From assembly GCF_050948175.1 (NCBI RefSeq), contig NC_135195.1, positions 9,700,001 through 9,764,000 on the forward strand: a stretch of DNA of 64,000 nt, written 5' to 3'. A model generated the notes under the pieces. It worked only from the letters and a program-made list of their open reading frames with translations. It searched no databases and was not told the origin of the DNA. A program made the translations under genes and the position numbers. Of this stretch, positions 49,921 through 59,480 are shown one piece after another (position 1 is the stretch's first letter; each line of letters starts with the position of its first letter). This DNA is from Xylocopa sonorina (lineage: Eukaryota; Arthropoda; Insecta; Hymenoptera; Apidae).

Positions 49921-50218
49921 GTCGGCCGACGATCTCTGCCACGTGCTCGCTGCTAGGCACCGGCACGCACTCGGTCATGTTCTGGCTCTTCTTAGAACGT
50001 GCCTCCTCGAATACGCCCGCCGGTGTCGTTTGCAGGGGATCCGGATCGTTGGCCGTTCCGGTGCCGGTTCCCGTGCCGGTGCCCGGGCATGCGGGAGTCA
50101 CCTCGAGGCCGAGCATAGATAATTCTAACGCCAACTGTAGGGCTCGTTGGTCCTCGAGGGAAGCGGTCCCACCGCCATTCGCTCCGCGGTCCATTTCGCT
50201 GAACAAACTCGTCGGCAT
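49918..50218 (-). CDS. mex3: mex3, first coding exon (partial CDS; RNA-binding KH-domain protein Mex-3)
   Basis: The exon encodes 100 residues plus one base. The N-terminus MPTSLFSEMDRG, the segment LEDQRALQLALELSMLGLE (residues 21-39) and the block SKKSQNMTECVPVPSSEHVA (residues 76-95) followed by EIVGRQG match the N-terminus and KH1 start of animal MEX3 proteins as I know them. KH1 begins near residue 81. Its GXXG RNA-contact loop (GRQG, residues 98-101) is cut by the intron: the exon ends CAAG and is followed by GTAAGCG, a strong phase-1 donor (GT at 49917-49916). The start at 50218 fits the family's M-P-S/T-S-L-F opening, has G at -3, and has an in-frame TGA upstream at 50338-50336. Family members are cytoplasmic translational repressors with two KH domains; nematode MEX-3 represses the caudal homologue pal-1, and beetle Mex-3 is linked to caudal repression. 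Oddity: residues 46-55 are a (Gly-Thr)5 repeat. KH1 remainder, KH2 and any C-terminal RING are not in view. Confidence 0.92.
50054..50083 (-). repeat. mex3: Gly-Thr dipeptide-encoding hexamer repeat inside mex3
   Basis: Five copies of a GGN-ACN hexanucleotide encode (GT)5 at residues 46-55, between the conserved N-terminal helix-like segment and the KH1 domain. The third codon positions vary between C, G and A, so the tract is not a pure DNA repeat. This linker is low-complexity and variable in the family. Confidence 0.9.
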
Positions 50219-51213
50219 CTCGTTGACTTGACTATGTTTCGCGTACCGTCGAACCAGCAGAGTCGATCGAGAACCTCGTATATATATTACGACCTCGTGC
50301 GCACAAAGATCAGCAGAACCACAGTTTTCCTTTATTCACCGATTTTTCACTATTCTCTTCCCTCTTCTCGCCGATTAATGCAGCCTCCGCGTCGCCTCTC
50401 TCTCCTTCCTTCTCCTCTTTCCGTGTGTACTCGCGTCGTCGCTCCTCGCTCGACTTGTCGCCGGCCAACGGTTCAACAGAGTAGACGACGCGTTCCTCGC
50501 GACAGAGTCTAATTCGAAACGATCGGAAAACAATGAAACACACGCGTGCGCGCGTGTACACCACACACACTGGATTATTTAGGACGAGGACTACGAGTGT
50601 CGCCCGTTGCACCAACAAACCGAGCGGTTTCTATGCTCTCCTCTCGTGCACGGTCACGGGGAGAGGGGACGGGGGGGATGTGCAAGGGGGTTGCGGGGGG
50701 GAAATGTATTTAGGAAAAACAACGATGCACCGTACAAAAATAAAATCGTCGCCTCGCCGGTGATCGCCTTCTGTCTTCTTCCCTTTTTCGTCCGGGTTCT
50801 CCGTGCGGGTGCCGCGCGTCTACGAGTAACGCACCGCGCGAGTGTTGTTCGTACACTGGAAACGTGTAGGCTACCCAGTCGTAATCTCGTGTCCACGATC
50901 GCACGTCCTGCTCTCGTCGATCAGTCTCTCACTCGCGCGCGCTTTCTTTCACCGCGTGCAAAGCCGCGCTCCGAAAATGGCCTTCCCGATATATTCGCAC
51001 TGCTCGGGACTGTGTTCGTAGAGATTCGTGTATTTTTTTTTTTTTTGTTTCTTTTTCAAGATCGTCGCTCGCGATGCTCGTGTATTTTCCTCTCGTTCTC
51101 TTCCCGCAGGTTCGCTAGTCTATCTCATATACAATTTTCGTTCGTTCGTCCTCTCCTCGGTCTCTATCCGTGTTTTCGTTTCGCTCTCGTCTCTACTCCG
51201 TTCGACGGGGCGA

Positions 51214-51240
51214 CGTAACGTAACGTAACGTAACGTAACG
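51214..51240. repeat. CGTAA pentanucleotide tandem repeat (5 copies)
   Basis: Five perfect copies of CGTAA followed by CG (27 bases) lie inside the presumed mex3 5' UTR or promoter, about 1 kb upstream of the start codon. On the mex3-sense strand the unit reads TTACG. Such a CpG-containing pentamer repeat is unusual among the dinucleotide and trinucleotide repeats seen elsewhere in the window. Confidence 0.9.
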
Positions 51241-51572
51241 GCGCGTGTATCACGTTTGCGAGCCTCGTCACCGACCGACTGACTAAAGCGTCCGAGAGCG
51301 TCGTCGCGCGACTGAAGCACTGAAAACGGAGGCAAGGGGCGCCGCGCTCTCTCTTTCGTTCTTCCTTCGTTCCCTCTTTATCTCGCCGATGCTTTCCTCT
51401 CGTTCGTCTGTCTCTGTTTCTCTCCCCCTCGCCGCGATCTTTCCTTTCGAAGGCAGGTGCGTGCAACTACCCTCTTGCTCGTGTTACCACTGCGACTGAC
51501 TGCGACGTACTGCGACTGCGGATGCTAAAGCCGGCGCGCCGCCATGTGCCGGACGCCGGCATTGCGTTCCAT

Positions 51573-51583
51573 TGATTGGTCAG
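51573..51583 (-). promoter_or_regulatory. CCAAT box upstream of mex3
   Basis: The minus strand reads CTGACCAATCA, which fits the extended NF-Y/CCAAT-box consensus. It lies about 1.35 kb upstream of the mex3 ATG, at the outer edge of the CpG-rich block and 27 bases from a GCCGCCATG motif. A role as a mex3 promoter element is inference. It could equally serve a divergent transcript running rightward. Confidence 0.4.
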
Positions 51584-51600
51584 CCGACGGTCACGTGGCA

Positions 51601-53695
51601 CTGTACCACCCTTCCCCACCACTGTGCGACCAACCGGCGCACAAACTACGAGCGCACCTCGTATCGGCCAAGAGCGCCGCCACTTCGTTCGCCTCCGGAT
51701 TCGGGCGCGTACACTCGTCCCGACCGGCTTGCAACCCCCTCCGTGTCCCGTCTCTTCCCGAACTTTCCCTATGGATCCGCGCGATAGAACGCCGGCCGCA
51801 CCACCGATTTTCCAACGCCGTTCATTGCACGCCCGGGCCTCCTCTCTGTCTGGGATCGCAACTCCATCTCTTCGCGATCGAGCGAGACACCGCGCGGTCC
51901 AGGGATGCGTTTTTCATTCCGTCGATGCTGTTTCCGATCCTTTCGTTACTCACCGTCAATATATTTATCCTGTACTTCGTTCGATTCTCATTACGAATAG
52001 CCACCGCGTCGCTCTACGATGGTACTGGTTCCAAAAATTGTACGCGTCTCGCGAGTTACCCTCGTTTCAGCGTGCTGCCACAAATGTGAATTTTATTTAT
52101 TTAGTTTTTTGGTTTTTGGAACTCGTAGATGTTCGACTAAAAATTATTTGTCCTTAGCGGTTCGCTTTACGAGAACGCGATTGCGATGTTGCGTTTTCCG
52201 AGAATGTTCGTTGCATGCGTCGTATCGTTCACGGTGCACCTCGCGATGCAACACCCTTTCCTATCCGCAGTCCCGTCAACGACCTCTGGCTGCATATAGG
52301 GTGCCTAGCAAACCGCGCTCGTCGGTACTTTTTTTCGCGGTGCGTGTAGTCACCGCGGCGCATCGGCGAAGGGAAATGCAACAGGAAGGAAATTTACGAC
52401 TCTCGAGAAATAATAGCAAGGTATCGCTCGAGTCGTAAACCGTAGTTGGATCGTTTCAGAGTGCTATCACGCTGTAAATTAGATACGACGTCAAAAGTAC
52501 TTCAAAGGAAATCTCGGCCACTCCACAGTATCGACACAAAAGTGAGATCCTTCGCGAAGGACCGTGATTTTGCACGGTTTAATTACTCGCTGCGCGGTCT
52601 TCAGACGGGTTTATAATCCTATTACTCGTGCCCAACATTTTTCCTTTATTATTGATGGTCGCTCGTTGACTATAAACTTATACGATAGATAAAACTGAAC
52701 GTGGCGATCGAGCCGATTCCACGATAACAATCGAGAGAATGCCTCGCCCGACTCGAATCGATACAATGCCCGTGAAACTGTCAACTGTTTTTTTTTTTTT
52801 TTTCATCAACTAGTCGAGTGAAATCTGTATCATTCGAAACGATACGTTTTGAAACGAAAAATAGAATGTGCATGGCGATCGATATTGGATGAGCACCGCG
52901 AAACAAGTTTTTGCAGAAATGTATGAGCACGACGCTCGTACACTATGCATCGCACTATAGTCGAGCATTACACCGTAGAATGGTTAAGTTTCCGTAATCG
53001 AGGTATCAAGAATCTCTTCACTCTGAATCGGTGAAGCTAGGTTAAGTTCCACCGATCTATCGTCCTTGAACTGCGTCGCCGATGATTCCACGGAGTGTAC
53101 AGGAATGCGTGCCTACAGGACTCGTTGATCGCGAATCAACCTCGAGCCGATGTTGTACTTTTCCCCGGCGCGATTTATAATTAACATAAGCGTAAATCTT
53201 GCCGCGGTGAAGAAAAAAGGAAGCGCGCGGAACATCCATCGTTAATTCTCGCAGAAAACCCCATTAAAATTCCGCTCCCAAGCACAATGCAAAAAACCCT
53301 GGTCATTACGCGTGTTGAAGAGCACACCTTGATAAAAGAACAACCGTCTTGGCTCGCTTTTAAAGGCCCGCCGCGATAAATTTTTAAAAGGTACCAGTGT
53401 TCCTCGTGTAATATAAAAACCGAACGATCCGAGAAGCTGTCCACCTCCTTTCTTCTAATTGTCGAAAGTCCATCGGACGCCGGGCCCCCGGGGTAATTGC
53501 TTCACTGATACCTGTAACCTCTTAATCCCCGAATCAGCACTGCAGCTGCCACCTGCCACGGGCAAACTCCTCTGTGTATTTGCCAACAACGTGAAAGGGG
53601 TCAGTTTGGTCTCTAAACCGTTTTCTAAATGCACCCGGCTGGACCTTGAACCGAGGTGCAACCGTGTACCATTGTTCTCTGCCGACGACCCTTCG

Positions 53696-53698
<3 letters not shown>
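51601..53698. other. Upstream of mex3, no gene recognised
   Basis: Overlapping plus frames at 51544-52157 (181 and 193 codons) lie in the same CpG-rich block in different frames and resemble nothing known. AT-richer sequence with a 16-base T run (52788-52803) follows. A divergent transcript from the mex3 promoter is possible but nothing shows it. Confidence 0.4.

Positions 53699-53784
<86 letters not shown>
53699..53784. repeat. (CT)43 perfect dinucleotide microsatellite
   Basis: Eighty-six bases of uninterrupted CT, the longest perfect simple repeat in the window. It forces Leu-Ser or Arg-Glu repeat frames on both strands, none of which is a gene. Its purity suggests ongoing length change. 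Confidence 0.97.
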
Positions 53785-53787
<3 letters not shown>

Positions 53788-54200
53788 CAGACCCGCGCGA
53801 TTGCTCGATTTTTAGTCGGGGCCCACCACGCACGATCGGCGAAACCGTGTCCTCCGTCTCCTCGAGGACGGACGCGGCGACGCTCCGGAATGATCCTGGA
53901 ATATCACCAACTTTTATTACCGCCGCCGTTCGAGATACAGATGTAAAATATTTACGTTTACACGGAATCCCGGGCAAAAATTCGACCGTGCTTTTAATGT
54001 CCCGCGTTACCGTAAAGTTCGTTCACCGCGGCAACCGCGAAATCAAACAAATATACGAAATGGCCGATGCGCCTGCGGAGGACGTAAATATTCCGCGTGC
54101 AAGTTTGTTGGGACTCGCGGCATCTCGATTTGCTTTATTAACGGCGATAAATAAGAATTTCAAAATTATACTACGTACGACGGGGATCTTAGGGGTAGAC
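53785..54200. other. No gene recognised
   Basis: Mixed sequence. A plus frame continues through to 54257 but only the part downstream of the CT repeat has balanced composition, and it matches nothing I know. Confidence 0.4.
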
Positions 54201-54204
54201 GCCG

Positions 54205-54385
54205 CCAATAGTTATGCAAATTCGAATTTGTTGAAAACAGAAACAAAAGTAGCCTAAATAGGGCTTCGTTTCAGCCTCTAAATACTGTAACATGTATTTT
54301 ACTATGCATATTCCCAACATTTTTGCATGTTATGTGCATTCCCGGCTTTTTTGCATATTTAAATTTCCCATAAATGCATGAACAT
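54205..54385. other. TGCAT-rich segment with an octamer motif and an imperfect direct repeat
   Basis: ATGCAAAT, the POU-factor octamer, lies at 54214-54221. An imperfect repeat of the form GCAT-(AT)TCCC-N-TTTTTGCAT occurs at 54306-54328 and 54336-54356, and a further ATGCAT at about 54375. The stretch is AT-rich and outside any supported gene. Regulatory function is inference; it may instead be part of an old repeat. Confidence 0.45.
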
Positions 54386-57300
54386 CCGCGGTATAATCAC
54401 GCGGTTTAAGGGGGATGTTCAAGAATGTTGACTGTGTTTTATTGCTCGGAACTGACATTACTTTTCGATGATTACGATAAAGTAGCAAGTAGTAAATTGA
54501 ATGAAACAAGCATACGGCAAACAGAATACCACGCTGCGGATACAAAAATACTATACAGATACACGGTGGAAAAGTGTAATCCCTCGTTTACTAAAGCCGG
54601 CGTGGTTCAACAAGACTGACCAATAAAACGTTGGCTGAACGACAGGTGTCTTGGGAGGTCTTTGCTCAACGAGCCCACCGTTTCTAAGTGTATTTACCTG
54701 GCAGGTACAAAAAAATTTCCATACAACTACCTAGGTACACCGAGCACAATAGCGTCGCCAATCGAACTATCCGGATCGTTTCATTTACCTGTTGAACCTA
54801 CCTGTTAGAGAGGCAGAAAAACGCCAGGATAAAAATCCTGGTACGCGGCGCATCGATGCGTTCAGGGAACGGGTCTGCGAAAATTCCCGAAAACTCGAAC
54901 ACGGTTCGTTCGGCCACGGTATCATTGCCAGTAATTCGGCAAATTACCACGGCGTCGAAAAAGGAAGGAACAAGAAGGAAACGTTTTCACAAAAGCGGCG
55001 AACTTTCTCGCGGACACTGGGCCCGATCCTACGTGAGCTCGTTCGGGCAAAGGCGACTAATTTTGTTTCTCATCGTTCGCCGAAAGCAACGACCCGTGCA
55101 CGCTCTTTCAAGGCTGTCTCGGGACGCCACCTTTTGCCACGAGCACCTGCCGACTTCTGCCCGAGCTCGTGCTCTTGGCTAGCTCGTAAATATATATGCG
55201 AGTTATCGTGTATAAAACCGTGCCTTTTCGAAACTCCGCTCACGTTCCGCTGTTTTTATCGCACACCCGACGAGTAGGAGAGGACAGAGAACGGTCGAGC
55301 GTACGATCAACGATTTGCCTAATTAGCGATTTAACCCTCGCCCACCTGAATTAACACTGGCGTTTACTCGATCAGAGCTGCTTCGATTCTCTCAAAAGGT
55401 TAATTCATTTAGCGATACGGACATGTAAATATGTCGCGGATTTGTAGTTTGATATACGAAGTGACTCAGGAATCGTGGGTTCGGTCAGATGGGCATAAAA
55501 ATTCGTTGAAATCGTGGAATATGCCTTTGTTTCCGTGAATACCGTTTCTGAATAACGACACAATCAGTGAACAAGTATTTCCATGCAACGCGGACAAAGA
55601 AAAATGAGTAGACAGGATATTTTAGTGATTGGACGCACGATTTGGACTGGACACGTAACTGGTGAGCTGTGCCGACATACCCTGAAGGGGTGATTTCTCC
55701 CGACATATGCGCGCCGGCTGTACACGAGCTCGAAACTCAAGCGTGAAAATAACGTGCACGCACTGGGGTTGTGTGTGCGTGTGCCAGACGCTTATTCATC
55801 GAACTAATTGCATCGGTAATTGCCACGTAATCAGTTGGTAATCGATGATGAGTATAATTCTGATGTAATTGCGGGTCGAGTATGGAAAGCGTTTACCGTT
55901 GGGTGGATCCGCGATCGCGATGTTCCTATAGGTAACGCGGTTCTCCTTCAGGATGCGGCAAGAATTGAATTCGACGCATTAATGGTGAGGTATGTAGGTT
56001 GAGACGATGCCGGAAGGTGTGAGTAAAGGGGTTGCAGCGCGTAGTAAAATTAAATGCAGATAGACGAGAGGCGTACGAGGGGCATAATCCGCGTAATGCA
56101 CTGTCTGTGTATTGTCCCGAAATCGGAGGAAATGTGGGTAAATTCAATTATTTGTCGAAACTTCTGCGCGGCTGATCTGATTGTTGATTTAACGAGCGAA
56201 GGAAGGGAGACATTGTCATTTTGTGACAAATGTGTTATCGTTGTGAAACCTCTGAAAAATGTTAAAAAATGATATTATGGAAAGCTTGCAGTAATTTTAA
56301 TTTTAATCTTTTTAAAATAATTAATTTTTTTTATTGAATTCTCTGTAGGAATAATTCAATTGGTGCCTATAATCTAACAAACTTGGCGACCATCCAATCA
56401 AAATCTAATGAACCTGCTCTCTTACTTGAAAAGTTCTTCATCTTTAATTTCAAGATATAGGTCAGATGGAATTGGACAGAAAAGTGCTTAGTCCAAGTAA
56501 TAATATTTTAAGACGGCAGGCAGGGTCGACGACCCGTATATCAAATGAGAAACATTTTATTCTACTTCTCATTACCCGTGTATTTTATGTTCATGACGTC
56601 AGACATCGTTTGTATTCATCAACGATAGAAAAATCAGTTAACAGGTTGAGAATCAGCCTGAGCAAAAGCGAAACAAACTATAGACCTAACACGAGAGAGC
56701 CCGAAATCGCTCGAACCCGGCGCAAGAGAGTAACAATTTAAAAGTTCGAGAAGAGAAGTAAAACAAAATGAACGTAGACTGGATCACCTGCGAACCCGCG
56801 CCACGTAGCTTCTCGATGCAGCCCACGTCCCCGGACAACTGCCTCGTATCTCGCGTCGCGCGTTTTCGTGGCTACCATTTTTGCCAGTTCTACTACCATT
56901 TCGCAGCGAACGGACGAAGAAAGCGCAGCCCTGAGACGAGATGTTGCAACGCGATATCCGCCGTTCGAACCACCGCCGAACGCTGCAGCCACACCGTCCG
57001 CCTCGCCTCTTAACGTCGCGGCTTATTACGAGCAATAACGATCCGCTATATGCTACATTTATATCTTATCAGGCCTGATGTTATACATTACTCGTCCCGT
57101 AATGCCATACTTTAAAAACGTGTTTCTTTATGCGGTCGAACATCAAGCCGTGCGCCGATCCAGCCGGCTCCTCGAATCCTCTCCGGCGGAACCATGACCA
57201 TCAGCGCCACCACTGGATAGATTACAGGCGTTCCCAAAACGCCGCTATTGCCCCAACAGATTTCCATCTCGCGCGCCACTCAATAATTACGATAACGTAT

Positions 57301-57600
57301 AACAGTGCGCCCGGTGGATGTCGAAATGAGGCGTACTTTCGTGTTCTACCCCCCTCTCCTTCTCTGTCTCTGTTTAAAAGGAGGAGAGATCGAGAAAAAA
57401 AAACGAGAAGATACCCAAAGCAGGGAGCCCACGAGGGTCTCTCTACAAAGCGTCCTTAAAGGGACCTATGTAAAGGACCCTCGAGACGGATGCAAGTAAA
57501 TCGTGTCTGAAAGGGCGACGCTGGTCTCAGCCGGCACGCGCATAGCCAGCCAGCGTTCAGGGCCCAGGCGCCAGCGGCCCGTCCAACTCGCGTTTCACTT
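54386..57600. other. Intergenic, no gene recognised
   Basis: Contains AT-rich sequence at about 56230-56480 with TTGGCGACCATCC (about 56381), which loosely recalls the region after an insect LTR; no LTR or polyprotein was found. Short frames show no domain. Confidence 0.4.
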
Positions 57601-58060
57601 AATAACGGACAGCTACAGTTTCTAGGCCGGCTGGCGCGTTAACTAACTCCTCTTCGGCGCGGTTCGCCGTATTTTTAGCGCGTGCAACCGGTTGCCGTCC
57701 ACGGTGAACATTGTCGTCGCTTTGCGAGACCGCCGCTGCTCCTGCGTGCACGCGGAACGCGCCTTGGCCATCTTTCCGCGCGCGCACACCATCGCGTCCT
57801 CCCGATCGACGATTTCCGTTTGCACGCGCGCGCGGATACCGGATCAAACCGTGTCCTGTGCGCGCCCACACGCGCGCCGCCCGTGATCGAACCGAGAATA
57901 TTTCGTTCGATTTCAATCGGGGTGATATGGGGGAGAGAACCGCATTGCTGCCGTCTGACTCGGCCGCCATTGCAAGCCCGCCAATGGAGGCCGCCATTGA
58001 ACGATGGCGGCGCTGGAGTACGCCTAGACAGAACCTATCGAAAACGATGCGTCTGAACCA
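57600..58060. promoter_or_regulatory. CpG-rich candidate promoter with GCCGCCAT cluster
   Basis: GGCCGCCATTG occurs at 57962-57972 and again at 57989-57999, and an inverse copy ATGGCGGC at 58004-58011 pairs with GCCGCCAT at 57990-57997 across a six-base spacer. GCCGCCATNTT is the binding core of the YY1/Pleiohomeotic family and is often found at transcription starts. Open frames on both strands cross the block. One minus frame could begin MAASIGGLAMAAESDGS near 58000, but I recognise no protein. The gene it would serve, and its direction, are unknown. Confidence 0.3.
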
Positions 58061-59480
58061 GTAATGGGCGTGATTATATAATACTTTTCTATTCCTATCT
58101 TCTTTTTTAATGTAACGCAACCTTTGGCCATTTTCTAGTTGTCCAATTGTACTTAATTTGTCTGGGCATGAAACCTAATACGAAACAGTTTCATTCTTCC
58201 CCCAGTTTAACCTGATTTTCTAGTCGTATCGCGAATACTGGAACGTCTAGTATGTAATTCCTTGACAATTCTAATTTTTTCAACTTAGTATATTACCGTA
58301 TAATCAAGATTTTCATCCATATTCGTTCCTATTTAAACGTAATACCTACGTAAAAATTCATGCGCGGAATTACTGAAAAGTCTACGAGAAAGATGAATAT
58401 CGCTTGCATAGCTACGTAGTCGGAAGGGCAGGGACGTATCGCCATCAGCGAGCACCCACTCGATACCGTTTCGCGCGCGTGTGCTCCGTTTTGCGTGCCA
58501 TCGAAACGTATGAGGCGTGAATTTTAATGCGACCCTTGGCTCGCGAGCAGACCAAGACCGCGAGGGTAAACAAGAGACGCCATGTCAAGGCGCATCCTTG
58601 TAATACTTCAGAGCACCATTCTTTAGGAAATTTTTTGTTCTCAACTTGGTTGCTGGTCGAAGGAGAACCGAGTTTTCCTGTTACTTAGCATTTCGATGTT
58701 TTTAATCAGTAATCGTATTTACAGCTCAAAATTATGAGGGTAAACTTTAACTTATTTCAATGAAGAGAATTATTCGATATTATCATGACATGAAAATTAA
58801 GTTGCTAGGTTAGAGAAAGAAATATGGTTTCGAAAAGAGTTTGACTATATCGATTCTTATCTCGCGACTTTTGATATTCACGACGTAATCGGTCCAGACC
58901 TACTAATAATAATATTGAATCGATAAATATAATGAATTTTTAATCAAATAATCTCCGAGACAGGTACCTAAAATAACACACTAGTAACGACGTGCTCTAC
59001 TGTCAGATTTATTATTTTCCGTCTTGCAGAAAATCAGCTACCACGAATAAATTCCACCCTCACTATCCGCTCTCCACTCACGTCCAACCATATCCACTAA
59101 AGTACATCATGTATAATTTCATCCTTCTGTCAAGAATCCTAATACCTTAATCTCCTAAATTTATTACAAGAACCGCACGTATGCACAATCGTAGCCATTA
59201 TACTCCAACTTTAGAATCTTCGTGCAAAATTTCGAGAAGGAAGAAGCAATAAATGTAAGACGAAAACGTAATAAAATAGCCGAAAGTATTGTAGTTTCTG
59301 AATATTTTCATCTGCGTTTGCTATCTTTCCGTGATAGCCACCCGTACCGTGGATCAAAGTCAGCAGCGCATTGACGCCGCTCAAGTTGAATCACAGCGTT
59401 AATTGCCTCGAGAGGGAAGCATTAGATAACGAGGAGCGACCCGTTTATTCGGTTCTAGCTGCGATTCACGGGTATAAAGG
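58061..59480. other. AT-rich interval without genes
   Basis: Low in CpG compared with the neighbours and devoid of open frames of 60 codons or more between about 58120 and 59510. No repeat or structure was recognised. Confidence 0.45.

Larger units (their letters stand above)
50219..51600 (-). promoter_or_regulatory. mex3: mex3 5' UTR and candidate TATA-less promoter region
   Basis: This GC- and CpG-rich interval lies immediately upstream of the mex3 start codon on the minus strand. The mex3 reading frame is closed upstream by a TGA at 50336-50338. Visible elements include a (CGTAA)5 repeat (51214-51240), CT-rich/GAGA-type sequence (about 51340-51435), a repeated CTGCGAC motif (about 51490-51522), a GCCGCCATG motif (51538-51546) and an inverted CCAAT box (51573-51583). 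No convincing TATA box was seen. The plus-strand open frames of 60-200 codons here overlap one another in several frames and resemble no known protein, so I read them as chance. The transcription start is not determined; a start between about 50.5 and 51.6 kb is inference. Confidence 0.5.

Noticed and set aside
51544..52157. Two overlapping plus-strand frames of 181 and 193 codons next to the mex3 promoter
   Set aside because: They occupy the same bases in different frames, and neither resembles a known protein. At most one could be real, and nothing favours either.
53534..54257. Leu-Ser and Arg-Glu repeat proteins spanning the CT array
   Set aside because: The open frames are forced by the (CT)43 microsatellite.
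56370..56400. TTGGCGACC string resembling the region next to an LTR of insect retrotransposons
   Set aside because: No paired LTRs, no gag-pol coding remnants and no polypurine tract in the right place.
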